DNA from: a virus
Virus record (IMG/VR): IMGVR_UViG_3300034013_000310
Coordinates: 1 to 63,483 of that record
Length of the DNA: 63,483 bases
Reading direction: 5' to 3' (one strand)
Shown: positions 1 to 9,427 of the stretch, piece after piece
Position numbering within the stretch: the first letter of the stretch is position 1
Layout of the letters: the number at the start of each line of letters is the position of its first letter
Made by a program: the position numbers and the translations under genes
The notes under the pieces: model-generated
The model's input: only the letters and a program-made list of their open reading frames with translations
Database searches by the model: none
What the model was told of the DNA's origin: nothing

Positions 1-30
1 GTATAAATCTTGGATATATTTTTTGTCCAT
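1..30 (-). CDS. 5' end of giant virion protein gene (partial, window edge)
   Basis: The first ten codons of the 2546-aa giant protein that is complete at 55376-63016 are repeated here and run off the left edge. They sit just downstream of the 624-aa gene, as at the right end of the window, which shows that the map closes into a circle. Confidence 0.85.
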   Translation of the reverse strand, partial: MDKKYIQDLY

Positions 31-497
31 TTTTTAAGATTTTATTATTTACCTCTTCTTTGACTAGCATTTAAGTTCGCTCCCGATCCGGAACCACTCT
101 TAGGTTTTTCTCCTCCTAAGAGCTTTTTGGCATCTAATGTTTCCACAAATTTAACCAACTCTTTGTATTGAGCACCTGCCGCGTCTCCGCTCTCATCAGA
201 ATTTAGTTTCTTTATAAGCTTGTCTCCTTTAAATATAGAGATATTGTCTGTGATACCGGTATCGTACATTACCCTGATCTTTTCATTTTTTCCTGCCGTT
301 CTATTATATTCATCAAATAGACTTAATATTTTTTTAGCAGTATCTTTTGAGCTTTTGTCTGAGAAATCATCAGGAGAGATGTTACTGTCTTTAATCTTCT
401 GACTCACCTCCGTTTTTAAGTTTCTTTCATATCCTTTAGCTTGAGCTTTTGTATTTACCTTCGCACCAGGCTTATTAAGTCTAATCAACTCTTTATC
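1..497. repeat. Left copy of the 497-bp end overlap (variant allele)
   Basis: This segment aligns without indels to 62987-63483. Bases 1-77 and 421-497 are identical to the other copy; bases 78-420 differ at many sites. The flank length of exactly 77 bp on both sides fits a de Bruijn k-mer boundary around a polymorphic bubble. It is best read as two alleles of one locus at the point where the circular contig closes. Confidence 0.8.
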
Positions 498-1919
498 TAT
501 AACATCAGAATTTAATCCCTTAACATTTAAAGCAGACTCAATCTGTCTTTGTAACTCTAAAGGATTCTGTAATTTTCCATTAACATCATATTTGAATGTA
601 ACTTTTTCTCCACCAGAGTTGGTTATAGTGATACCCTCATCCGTTCTTTCTATTTGTGGTTTAGTATCGACATCAAGAAGGTCAAATAAGGATTGGAAGT
701 ATTTAACTGAGTTTTCCGCATCTACATCATTTCCTGCTGTCACATTAAACAATTGTCTTGCAAATGCTTTTGCTTCTTGAGCCTCTTTCTCTTCATCAAT
801 CTCTGATTGTGTTTTGGCTCTTGGTTCATTAAGACTTAATTGAGAAGTAGTTTTAATATCAATCTTTCTATCCATTTTGGATAAGATGTCTTTTCTCATC
901 CACTCTGAAGCCTCTTTGAATTGAGCATCGTAGTGTGGCGCATCTGTATCCATAATAGGCTGAGTAGTGCTTGGATCGATTTTTAGCAATATTTTACTAG
1001 GATCTTTTCTAGCCTCCTCTCTATCGTACGTGAAAGATGATGAGTTATATTTTCCTGTGTCTTGAGCCAATACTGATGTCAGATTATACGGATTGCTAAG
1101 ACTGGCTTTTATTTGTCCATCTATAGCTTCGTTTGTGGCATCTATAACTCCTTTAAAGGTCTCGTATTGAGTACCCATAGCTTCGATGCCAAGGAAATTT
1201 GTTATGGTACCGGCGCCGGATGTGGTAGCCGCTTTATATAAAGCACCTTCTTTAACTCCTAAAGAGTCAGCTATTCTTGTGGTAGCTGCATCTGTTTTGA
1301 ACTTTTTAGGTCGGCTCATAATTTTGCCCTCAATCACATTTACCGGAGCCATGTTTTTAGATAGTACCTTCATCGGTTTTCCATCTATAATCTTATTCTC
1401 ATACAAGGCCATTCCTATCTTTCCATCTCCGAGACTGTCAATAGTGGCTTTGGAGTTATTGAAGTCAGCATATCCCTCGACAGATTTCATATTAAAAAAT
1501 GTCAACTCAGACTGTATCTCGTCGGCATCTATTTCGTCCATTATTTTTTGAGCATTCTCTTGATACAGTTTTTGAAGATTATATAAACGCTTTGTCCCAT
1601 CTATATAGTTGTTTCTCCTTAGCATATAGGTGTTTAAGTCCATCTGCCCTGATTTAAGTAGCTTTTCATCAATCATCGCCTGCTTCATCATGTCACTCGT
1701 AAAGTTGTTTGTGAAGTTATTAGCGTCCTGATTGATTCCTTGAGGAGCATTGTTTAGTGTTTCCATAAACTCCCTTGTAGCGGTGTCTATAGCTGCTTTT
1801 TCCTCTTTTCTTCTTTTATCGTTCTCTAATATTACATTAGAGACTTGTTGACCAATCTCAAACCAATTGAGCGTGGTATCTACATCTCTTTCCTTGTATC
1901 CGTAAAACGTCTTTGCCAT
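45..1919 (-). CDS. Hypothetical virion-associated protein, 624 aa
   Basis: No family was recognised. The protein is hydrophilic and largely helical in character, begins MAKTFYGYKERDVD and ends in a Gly/Ser-rich, basic tail (KSGSGSGANLNASQRRGK). No signal peptide or membrane segment is visible. It lies between a 260-aa coiled-coil protein and the 2546-aa giant protein, the usual place for internal or ejected virion proteins in podoviruses, so such a role is inferred from context. Its C-terminal 150 residues exist in a second, about 80% identical allele at the right edge of the window. Confidence 0.7.
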   Translation of the reverse strand: MAKTFYGYKERDVDTTLNWFEIGQQVSNVILENDKRRKEEKAAIDTATREFMETLNNAPQGINQDANNFTNNFTSDMMKQAMIDEKLLKSGQMDLNTYMLRRNNYIDGTKRLYNLQKLYQENAQKIMDEIDADEIQSELTFFNMKSVEGYADFNNSKATIDSLGDGKIGMALYENKIIDGKPMKVLSKNMAPVNVIEGKIMSRPKKFKTDAATTRIADSLGVKEGALYKAATTSGAGTITNFLGIEAMGTQYETFKGVIDATNEAIDGQIKASLSNPYNLTSVLAQDTGKYNSSSFTYDREEARKDPSKILLKIDPSTTQPIMDTDAPHYDAQFKEASEWMRKDILSKMDRKIDIKTTSQLSLNEPRAKTQSEIDEEKEAQEAKAFARQLFNVTAGNDVDAENSVKYFQSLFDLLDVDTKPQIERTDEGITITNSGGEKVTFKYDVNGKLQNPLELQRQIESALNVKGLNSDVIDKELIRLNKPGAKVNTKAQAKGYERNLKTEVSQKIKDSNISPDDFSDKSSKDTAKKILSLFDEYNRTAGKNEKIRVMYDTGITDNISIFKGDKLIKKLNSDESGDAAGAQYKELVKFVETLDAKKLLGGEKPKSGSGSGANLNASQRRGK

Positions 1920-1931
1920 TATTGTATATTA

Positions 1932-2714
1932 TTAAAAAGCAAAAGGATTATAATTCTCTGCCGATTTAGAATATTCTTGTAATAATTGTGATTGTTTTGG
2001 AGTTAACCCTCTTCTGAATTTTCTAAAATCTTTCTTATTCATACCTTTTATTTTGTCGAAATCTAAAGATTCGCTTGTGCCTGGAGTTTTTCCTAATGAG
2101 TCAAATTTTTCAAACTGTCCTTGATTCAATTGCATGTCAGACAGCGTGGATTGTTCTAAATCATTTTTTCCAAACAAAGACAAAGCTCCAAGCCCTTGTT
2201 CCAGTGTGCTTATAGCTCCAGATATTCCCTCTGCTTGAGCTTCTGCCGCTCTTTGCTCTGCCTCTCTTGCTGCGAGTTGAGCGCCTTCTGCTTCTCCTAA
2301 ATCAAGCTGAACATTCAAATCTCTTAGTCTTGAATCTTCATCAGCTATCTTCTGTTCGATATCCATCATCTCTTTACCCATTTGAGACCTAATATCTGCT
2401 TGAGCTTGGTTTTGAGCCATTTGTATTTTTCCAGCTGTAGCTTCTGCGCCTCTGTCGCTTTCTTGACCGGCTTGAAGAGCTAATGCTCCTTGAGAAAGCA
2501 TAGCTTCTCTTTGTAGTTCGTATGGTTCTTTTTGAATAGATAAATTCTCCATGTAATTTACACCGAGTCTTTGTCTTGCTGCTTCCATCGCTTGTTTTGC
2601 TGCGACTTCAGCTTTTCTTTGCTCTCTTTTTTGTTTGTCTGCTTGTAAAAAAGACATACCGGTAGAAAGTGCTGTCGATCCTAATGATATAGCGGCTGCT
2701 GTTCCTATTGCCAT
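1932..2714 (-). CDS. Coiled-coil protein, internal virion candidate, 260 aa
   Basis: The N-terminus is small-residue rich and weakly hydrophobic (MAIGTAAAISLGSTALSTG). Residues 25-170 are rich in Ala, Gln, Glu and Lys and look like a long coiled coil. The C-terminus is basic and polar. This architecture recalls the small internal virion (ejection) proteins of podoviruses. It follows the acetyltransferase gene by one base and precedes the 624-aa gene. The ejection role is inferred from shape and position only. Confidence 0.65.
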   Translation of the reverse strand: MAIGTAAAISLGSTALSTGMSFLQADKQKREQRKAEVAAKQAMEAARQRLGVNYMENLSIQKEPYELQREAMLSQGALALQAGQESDRGAEATAGKIQMAQNQAQADIRSQMGKEMMDIEQKIADEDSRLRDLNVQLDLGEAEGAQLAAREAEQRAAEAQAEGISGAISTLEQGLGALSLFGKNDLEQSTLSDMQLNQGQFEKFDSLGKTPGTSESLDFDKIKGMNKKDFRKFRRGLTPKQSQLLQEYSKSAENYNPFAF

Positions 2715-2715
2715 G

Positions 2716-3120
2716 TTATAATAGTTTTATCATTTCACTTGTGTATGATTCGCTTTTGATGTATCCAAGCTCTTCGTACACCTTTATTAAACTTTGGTTC
2801 TTTATAAGAGCGTAGGCATATTTACTGCCTGATTGCTCACTGATATTTGTAAGGGAATCCACAAGCATAGTCAATGCTTTTTTTCTTTCTCCTCTATACT
2901 CTTTATTCGATATTATCCAATCTACCCAAGAAACTCTTGAGTTTGTCAAATACACAAATCCTGCACATACAGGAGTGTCTCCATCAAAAACAATCAAACC
3001 TCCGGTACCATCTCCGGGAAGAAAATCTCTTGTTGGAGCCTCCCAACCCCATTGTTTCCACCACTCAACAAGAATATCTGAGTAGTCATTTTCGTTAAGA
3101 AGTCTGATTTTGAATTCCAT
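2716..3120 (-). CDS. GNAT-family N-acetyltransferase
   Basis: A 134-aa protein with the GNAT plan: an N-terminal beta-alpha start (MEFKIRLLNENDY), a central strand pair around VCAGFVYLTN, a YRGERKKALTMLVDSL helix in the acetyl-CoA binding position, and a C-terminal KVYEELGY motif typical of the fold. Length is normal for a single GNAT domain. The pyrophosphate loop is degenerate (YRGERKKAL rather than Q/RxxGxG/A), so activity should be checked. It sits among virion genes and has its own promoter-like element at 3128-3135. The substrate is unknown. Confidence 0.75.
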   Translation of the reverse strand: MEFKIRLLNENDYSDILVEWWKQWGWEAPTRDFLPGDGTGGLIVFDGDTPVCAGFVYLTNSRVSWVDWIISNKEYRGERKKALTMLVDSLTNISEQSGSKYAYALIKNQSLIKVYEELGYIKSESYTSEMIKLL

Positions 3121-3127
3121 ATTGACA

Positions 3128-3135
3128 CAAAGATA
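3128..3135 (-). promoter_or_regulatory. TAnnTTTG promoter element for the acetyltransferase
   Basis: On the minus strand this reads TATCTTTG, matching the Bacteroidota -7 consensus TAnnTTTG. Transcription would start about 4 nt before the ATG at 3120, giving an almost leaderless message. No clear -33 TTG is visible. Confidence 0.4.
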
Positions 3136-3141
3136 TTAAAT

Positions 3142-3957
3142 TTAAGGGAAACTTTTCATTACACTTGACTCAACTGCGAATAATTCTACTTTACTAGAAG
3201 ATTGATTCGTAAGAACAAATGTACAATAATGTCCTAAAACTCCATGAGACTCTGCTACTGAGTTCTTAATGAAGAAAAAGAAGTTCACATCACTTGGTAT
3301 TGGAGTAGTTAGAGGAGTAAGCATATTGTTGTTTACTACTATTTGATTTACACCATTTGGATAATCTACATTCACCGCCAATACTTGACCGGCAAACTGA
3401 GGAATGGGATGTCCAAAATATAAATAGTCACCTACACTGATAATATTCCCTATTGCAACAAGTGGATTTATACTAAAGTTTACCTCGGCAGAGTTTGTTC
3501 CTGCGTTGTCTACAGTTAAGCTATTTCCTATACCATTCAAACTCCTTAAAACTCTTTCTCCGTTTGAGTTATTTCTAACAAACGCATAATAAGACGCTTC
3601 TTTTAACTCAAACCAATTAGCTAAAATGTATCCGGAGTTTTGTAGGTCGGTTTCTAATGTTACGCCCCAAGCTGCATCACCCTCTAAATTTATGGTTTTG
3701 AATAACTTATTCTCAAGTGGAGATGTATTAAACACACTTGTCAATGTAGATGGTTTAAATGCCATGGTCGGTTGCATCATCTTATTCCACCAATCTTGAT
3801 AAAATGTATTCCTTGAGTCGTTCACATTGTGTCGGTATAAATCACCTCCTTTGAATGTGTAGAAATAGTTGTTCATCCCTATCATCCAATCGGGATCGAA
3901 AGAGTAAAATGACACCCAACCTTGAACAGACTCGCTATATGATAATGTGTATTCCAT
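3142..3957 (-). CDS. Phage structural protein, tail-associated, 271 aa
   Basis: The chosen start is the ATG giving MEYTLSYSESVQGWVSFY; an upstream extension in the same frame lies inside the preceding gene. The N-terminus (W..FYSFDPDWMIGMNNYFYTF followed by a Tyr/Trp-rich stretch) resembles a structural protein that in related phages lies next to, or fused with, the tail stabilisation protein. It is beta-rich with no membrane segment. It follows the 157-aa tail protein by one base. The exact virion location is unknown. Confidence 0.65.
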   Translation of the reverse strand: MEYTLSYSESVQGWVSFYSFDPDWMIGMNNYFYTFKGGDLYRHNVNDSRNTFYQDWWNKMMQPTMAFKPSTLTSVFNTSPLENKLFKTINLEGDAAWGVTLETDLQNSGYILANWFELKEASYYAFVRNNSNGERVLRSLNGIGNSLTVDNAGTNSAEVNFSINPLVAIGNIISVGDYLYFGHPIPQFAGQVLAVNVDYPNGVNQIVVNNNMLTPLTTPIPSDVNFFFFIKNSVAESHGVLGHYCTFVLTNQSSSKVELFAVESSVMKSFP

Positions 3958-3958
3958 G

Positions 3959-4432
3959 TTATACTCCAGAAGGACATGCGCCTCCAATTACAGTTATTAC
4001 TCCGTTTGAATCTATTTGGCATATATACTCGTATCCAGTAAAGCATATCCCTATATAAGCCTTGTAGAATTTGTTTCCCCCATTAAACCTATCTGTTATG
4101 TCATTGGTGTTACAAGCTATGTTTCCTGTTTCTATAATACAAGAGTCATTGCCAAAAACGTAAAACAGCTCGGTTGCATTTAAGTCTTCGCACAAAGTAC
4201 CCGGATTTGTAGTTTGACCAGGATCACTTCTGTAAGCAAGCTCTAATGGAGGACAATCTACTCCATCACAGTTTTGAGCCTCTAAAAGAACACCTCCTGA
4301 TTGTTCTCTAGCTATAGCCCCTTCTCTATAAAATCCGTCCGGGGCTAAAATCGATAAAGAAATGTCTAGATACACAGCAGTAGCTGATGCTAGATTTGCT
4401 GCGTCTAAATAATATATAGCTGTTGTTGCCAT
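3959..4432 (-). CDS. Stand-alone paralogue of the tail protein C-terminal domain, 157 aa
   Basis: This protein repeats the last 150 or so residues of the neighbouring 1659-aa protein. Both contain a YYLDA start, then APDGFYREG/APNGFYSQSG, VLL, RSDPG, C-E-D-L, and the block GNIACNTNDITDRFNGG versus GDIACNSNDINDTFDGG, followed by KYYK/KFYKA. Cysteines are frequent. It is a tandem domain duplication, one copy fused and one free. A surface or tail-tip role, perhaps binding, is inferred from position. Confidence 0.75.
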   Translation of the reverse strand: MATTAIYYLDAANLASATAVYLDISLSILAPDGFYREGAIAREQSGGVLLEAQNCDGVDCPPLELAYRSDPGQTTNPGTLCEDLNATELFYVFGNDSCIIETGNIACNTNDITDRFNGGNKFYKAYIGICFTGYEYICQIDSNGVITVIGGACPSGV

Positions 4433-4446
4433 TCTATTTTATTGTT

Positions 4447-7400
4447 TTATATTTCTGTACATAATCCGATAATAAATATCTCCCCTCCATTTCGTATTTC
4501 ACAAATATGAATATCCGTTGTCGGGTTGGCTCCATTTAATAGTACTTTGTAGTACTTGCCTCCACCATCAAAAGTATCATTGATATCATTTGAATTACAC
4601 GCAATATCACCATCTGAAATATAAGGGAATGGTTGACTGGTAGATATCCAAACATTCACAAGGAGGTCTTCTATACAGACACTCACAGGAGAGTCTAGTC
4701 CGGGATCACTTCTAAGTCCTTTAGTAAGATTTCCACAAACACAACAAACATCTTCTACACTAGGACCAAAACACAAGGACACCTCTGTCACGCAGGTAGG
4801 ACATATTTGTTGTGGAAGCAACACGCCGTCTACCAACTCTCTAACTATCCCCGATTGAGAATAGAATCCATTTGGAGCAAAATTAGTTAAGTTGATATCC
4901 GTAAACACAGATGTTGCGTCTTCGAAAGGTGCGTCTAAGTAATAACTTCCATTTTCGCAATCACAACAAGCTAATTCATAGGTTTCAGAATAGCATAAGT
5001 CTACTAAATCAGCATCTCTAAAGTCCCATATCAAATATAGGTACTCTCCATTAGAGCTAGCCGGAACAGTAAAGTCTGAATAGAATACAGGACTCGCTCC
5101 GGATATAGGAGTAGCTGTTGTTGCCGCAGCCAATAAAGCTTGTATGTCTGTATCATTATTAGCATAAAGCGTAGACGATCTTAGATACTTGAACTTGTCT
5201 TGTGCTACATCAAAGTTATAGGTATCAGGAACGATTTTATTCGAATACATTCTCATAGTGCTTGACTCAGGAGGGAATCCTCCAAGACCAACGCTTCCAG
5301 TTGTGGCATTATATCTAGACACGAAAGGAACACCTGGGCCATCTCCGAATACCACCAACTCTGACAATAACGGCCCTGTGTAAGTTCCATCTGTGTATCG
5401 GTGCTGTATGTGTATGGTTTCGCCTTCTTCCGCTGTGTTTGTCAATACTACTTCTATTATCGTAATAGACTCTGTATTAACGCATTTTGCTATAACAGAC
5501 ACAATCATATCACCGGTAGCCTCCAATGTAATGTAAGCCACTTCATCGGTGATTAAGTCCTTGTCGAATGATATACTTCCATTTTCATCAACCGGGCCTG
5601 ATGATGTTGTAATGTTATTGTATTCAACACCAATGTCAAGCGTAGCTCCTTCGTCTATACTTGTAAATACCCACTCTATCTCAGATGTTCCAATATATGG
5701 TCCAAGATTTACACAGTACCTTTTTATGGTAGAGTTTTCTGGAGTTGCAGAGATGGTAAACGTTTGTGTTATACCGCAATTTAAGCACTGAGGATTTAAA
5801 GGTAGAAGTATGTCGTTTGTTGTTAAAACATACTCGTTCATATAAGGATCAAACCCTCCCAGTTTTTGAGTATTGAAAGACGAATTGAACACATCTCTAA
5901 ACCAAGTTCTCATTCCGCTCTCAGACACAACAACAAGTTGTTCGTTTTGGAATGAGTTACCTTTTAGTTGAATAACCGCACCTCTCTTCGCGTCAGTAAA
6001 GTACCTGTCGTATCCCCATTGAACATAGCTCTCGGGATTAAAACTTATACCGTACTTTTCAGGTCTTGCTATTTGAGTTCCTAAAACCTCCGGTGTAGCT
6101 GTAATAACATTGCCGGCACTTGCATCTGACAATAAATTTTTACCGGCTAAAACATAAGATATTTTATCCTCTTGTAAAACGAGAACGTCTGTCTCTCTTC
6201 CATCGAGAAGAGATATTTCTCCAAACGAAACTTCGCAGTTTTTGTAATTAGAAAGTCCTTTGTTGAACTCATTAAGTCTATTTACGTTTGACTCTAAATT
6301 ATAGTTACCGCTATACGTGATGTCAGCGAATCTATCGGCCTCTCTGTAGTCTTGTTCAGAAACAGTAGTAACTCTTTCTCCAAGATTAAAAGTCTTTCCA
6401 ATTATAGAGTCTCTTATTTTGTAGCTTTCTGCGCCATTACCAAAAGAGAAACAGTTAAAGAATCCGGTATCGATAATAGCCGGAGTACTTGTGGATATGT
6501 TTTGATCTTGAACATTACCCAAATGGTTTCCACTGTCGTCTATACCAAATGACAAATTGTTCTCAAAGAACACATCCGGCAACGCGTCTTGTGGCTCTGT
6601 CTCGAAGACAACTAAACTTACAGCTCTAAATATCTCAATATCAGCTTTTACACAATACTTTCTTGAGTTTGGATAACCTGTTCCGGTACAACTTTTACCG
6701 GTAGTCATCTGTAATATACGCTGATTTGTAGTAGGATTTCTGTAAAATCTAAGTCTATTTTTAGAGAATGAATAATATTCTGGACATGGAGGATTTGGAA
6801 ACACACAACTAGAGTAGTCAGGTATTAATCCATTTGTCGCTATATATTCTAATTCAGTATCGCCATCCTTAGATACACCGGTGTCAAGTAGAGCATTTAT
6901 ATTATCTCCATTCCACCAATCCTCAAAGTTGTCATAATCAGAAGAAGATGTTAGTCTTCTCTCAAAAAGATAACCTCTTCTCTCGCATGAATTACCTACA
7001 CCACTTCTGTTCCAGTCAATCTTAATATTTATGATACTACCCGCCGGTATTGAAAAGTCTTCATATTCCCATGTAGGGTTTAACGGATCAAATCCTACGG
7101 TTCTTTTTAGGTTTACCGTATAGTCTAGCTTTCTGTAAGTACCTCCTCTTGGAGCGCATTTTCTATGCTCGCCTAAAGCTATAACTGCATCAGGATCCAG
7201 TACAGCAGCAAAGCTCGTTGGATTTATTCTAATGTATACTCCTCCGGGAACTACAACATCCTCAAATGGCTCTATAAAACCTGCTGCCTTAGCTTCTTTC
7301 TCTAAAACGGTAGCGTATGCACAATTGTCTTTCGGCCCATCAGTGTCAGACTTCACTATAAGTCTATCTCCAACTTGAACCTTTTTTGTGTTCTCTCCTT

Positions 7401-9426
7401 CCAAATAAAACCACATTGAATTTGTATTAGGATCGGTAAAGAATAAATTGGTGTAGATGGTGTCATAGTTCTCCTCATCAGGCTTTATGACAAACTTGTA
7501 TCTCTTAGCCCAATACGGAGCTTTCTGTGTAGGAGGTATAACTACTTGTATTGAATTTTTATTCGCGGAAAACCCACAAGGTACATGAACCGTGTTGTTC
7601 TCACTCACAAGCGCTGTTGTTGAGCGATTAAAGTCATCCATATAAACTATACCTATCTCATAACCTCTATTACTATGTAAGCTTCTTGGATTTCCTATCT
7701 CTTGGAATATTACATCTGCAAATATAACAGTGTAGTACTCAAACACATAGCCTGTTGGTGCAGAAGGATTATCCACATATTTCATGGCGCAAAACTGCAA
7801 TCCAATCTCTGTGCTTGATGGACTCGTTATAATTGCTATCGGTTGGTCTATCGCTGTTATACCACTACCTACTTTTTGAAGTGATCCTAAGTTGTTTGGT
7901 AGTAAACAGTTAACTGTATCCGTGAATGTTATACCATCACAAGATGTTTCTGCTCCCGGAGTTGGATCGTACACCGGAAGTATTGTCGCGGCAGTTCCAA
8001 CAGCTTCCTGAAACTCAATGCTTGTTGCCATTTCATAAACAGAGCTATAATCTCTATTTAAGAAAAAGTCAAAAGACAATTCGTTGTTATCTGTTTCCTC
8101 TGAAGGGAATGGTAATGTTCCGGTAAATGAACTGTGGGTTATCGTTACGTTTACACTAACAAATGAGCCAGCCTTTAAGTCAACTCCTGCCAAATCAAAG
8201 TATACTATTGAATCATCTATTGTTTCGGCGCCATCTATCGTGTATTCTCCATTACCTAAAGCATCCGGTATATTTATTGAGCCTATCTCTTCTGTTATCA
8301 AATTAGCTTCGTACTCAAGTATAACCGATTGACCATTTACATCAACCATATCGTATCCTTCGACATAGTTTCCGTACAATAATCTATTACCCATTATGGT
8401 TTGAGCTTTCGCGAACAATGGTACGTTGTCATACAATCTCAATATTTCAGCCTCGTTAAGTACGGTGAATATTTTGCTATTGTTGAAACTATATTGGTAA
8501 TCAGTGTCATCAGCAAGACCGGCGTTAGCCTTGTCTATTTTCTCTATAACCTTGATTATGTTGCTGTTAGATTCTTTGAATAATAAGTCTATACCAACTA
8601 CTAATGGGCCGCCTGAATTGTATGTAATCAATGCTGTATTTCCGAAGTTTTGCATTCCATCATTCAGCATGCTGTTTACATCAAACTCAAAAGGTCTTGG
8701 AATAAAAGCAATGTCAGACCACTGAGATGTGGCTGAATATTGTCCATTCTCGTACTCGTATCTGTAAGCGAAAGAAATAAATCTATCCTCTAAAAAATTC
8801 TCTTGGCCGCTAGTCGTTATGAGCTCTACAGTCGGAGACTCAGTAGGAGGTCTCTTAATAACCATAACAGACTCATAGCTGAATTGGTCTACATCAGCAA
8901 TAGGGTTAGCATAGTTCTTCTTTACATCTATACATCTCGGAGGATTGTAGTCATCGGTAAAGAAAAGTTGATTCTCAATCAAGCTAACACCGGTTATTAA
9001 ATAGTTAGGATTGAAGTTTAGAGTGGTATTTGCATTGTCACCATCATTTATACTAACAACGTGATACTTTAATAGTCCGGTAAATACATTGAATGAAACT
9101 ATTAAGTCCAACAGACCGGTGGCGTTAGCTCCAAGTGTAGTACTCTCAAAGGATGGATCGTGAACAAACCAATAAATAGTCTCGTTGGCGCTGTCATCTA
9201 TAGCTCCTATACATCTAGCATTAACACTAAGAGTTGTGCCATCTATATAGCATAACTGAGTCAGAGATGAATTACCTTTAGTGTTCTCTATAACTCCTAT
9301 CTCAGAGTCTTCGGTAGAACCCATTCTCACGTTCATAGCATCAACGTATTCACCTTCAGGTAGAATTCGTTGGTCGACAACCTTATTCATCCTTCCGGAT
9401 ATAAAGTTTCTTGTGATGTTAGCCAT
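4447..9426 (-). CDS. Tail stabilisation protein (crAss-like type), 1659 aa
   Basis: The N-terminus (MANITRNFISGRMNKVVDQR, then GEYVDAMNVRMGSTEDSEIG) matches the opening of stabilisation/tail tubular proteins of crAss-like and related podoviruses. The body is long, beta-rich and low in charge, as expected for a tail hub or nozzle. The C-terminal 300 residues are Cys-rich and end in a domain also present as the free 157-aa protein at 3959-4432. It directly follows the two ring proteins, the standard order for portal-distal tail components. Assignment rests on N-terminal resemblance and context. Confidence 0.8.
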   Translation of the reverse strand: MANITRNFISGRMNKVVDQRILPEGEYVDAMNVRMGSTEDSEIGVIENTKGNSSLTQLCYIDGTTLSVNARCIGAIDDSANETIYWFVHDPSFESTTLGANATGLLDLIVSFNVFTGLLKYHVVSINDGDNANTTLNFNPNYLITGVSLIENQLFFTDDYNPPRCIDVKKNYANPIADVDQFSYESVMVIKRPPTESPTVELITTSGQENFLEDRFISFAYRYEYENGQYSATSQWSDIAFIPRPFEFDVNSMLNDGMQNFGNTALITYNSGGPLVVGIDLLFKESNSNIIKVIEKIDKANAGLADDTDYQYSFNNSKIFTVLNEAEILRLYDNVPLFAKAQTIMGNRLLYGNYVEGYDMVDVNGQSVILEYEANLITEEIGSINIPDALGNGEYTIDGAETIDDSIVYFDLAGVDLKAGSFVSVNVTITHSSFTGTLPFPSEETDNNELSFDFFLNRDYSSVYEMATSIEFQEAVGTAATILPVYDPTPGAETSCDGITFTDTVNCLLPNNLGSLQKVGSGITAIDQPIAIITSPSSTEIGLQFCAMKYVDNPSAPTGYVFEYYTVIFADVIFQEIGNPRSLHSNRGYEIGIVYMDDFNRSTTALVSENNTVHVPCGFSANKNSIQVVIPPTQKAPYWAKRYKFVIKPDEENYDTIYTNLFFTDPNTNSMWFYLEGENTKKVQVGDRLIVKSDTDGPKDNCAYATVLEKEAKAAGFIEPFEDVVVPGGVYIRINPTSFAAVLDPDAVIALGEHRKCAPRGGTYRKLDYTVNLKRTVGFDPLNPTWEYEDFSIPAGSIINIKIDWNRSGVGNSCERRGYLFERRLTSSSDYDNFEDWWNGDNINALLDTGVSKDGDTELEYIATNGLIPDYSSCVFPNPPCPEYYSFSKNRLRFYRNPTTNQRILQMTTGKSCTGTGYPNSRKYCVKADIEIFRAVSLVVFETEPQDALPDVFFENNLSFGIDDSGNHLGNVQDQNISTSTPAIIDTGFFNCFSFGNGAESYKIRDSIIGKTFNLGERVTTVSEQDYREADRFADITYSGNYNLESNVNRLNEFNKGLSNYKNCEVSFGEISLLDGRETDVLVLQEDKISYVLAGKNLLSDASAGNVITATPEVLGTQIARPEKYGISFNPESYVQWGYDRYFTDAKRGAVIQLKGNSFQNEQLVVVSESGMRTWFRDVFNSSFNTQKLGGFDPYMNEYVLTTNDILLPLNPQCLNCGITQTFTISATPENSTIKRYCVNLGPYIGTSEIEWVFTSIDEGATLDIGVEYNNITTSSGPVDENGSISFDKDLITDEVAYITLEATGDMIVSVIAKCVNTESITIIEVVLTNTAEEGETIHIQHRYTDGTYTGPLLSELVVFGDGPGVPFVSRYNATTGSVGLGGFPPESSTMRMYSNKIVPDTYNFDVAQDKFKYLRSSTLYANNDTDIQALLAAATTATPISGASPVFYSDFTVPASSNGEYLYLIWDFRDADLVDLCYSETYELACCDCENGSYYLDAPFEDATSVFTDINLTNFAPNGFYSQSGIVRELVDGVLLPQQICPTCVTEVSLCFGPSVEDVCCVCGNLTKGLRSDPGLDSPVSVCIEDLLVNVWISTSQPFPYISDGDIACNSNDINDTFDGGGKYYKVLLNGANPTTDIHICEIRNGGEIFIIGLCTEI

Positions 9427-9427
9427 A

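Noticed and set aside
1-497. Direct terminal repeat of the packaged genome
   Set aside because: A true terminal repeat would be identical; here the central 343 bp differ while exactly 77 bp at each flank are identical, which points to assembly over an allelic bubble.
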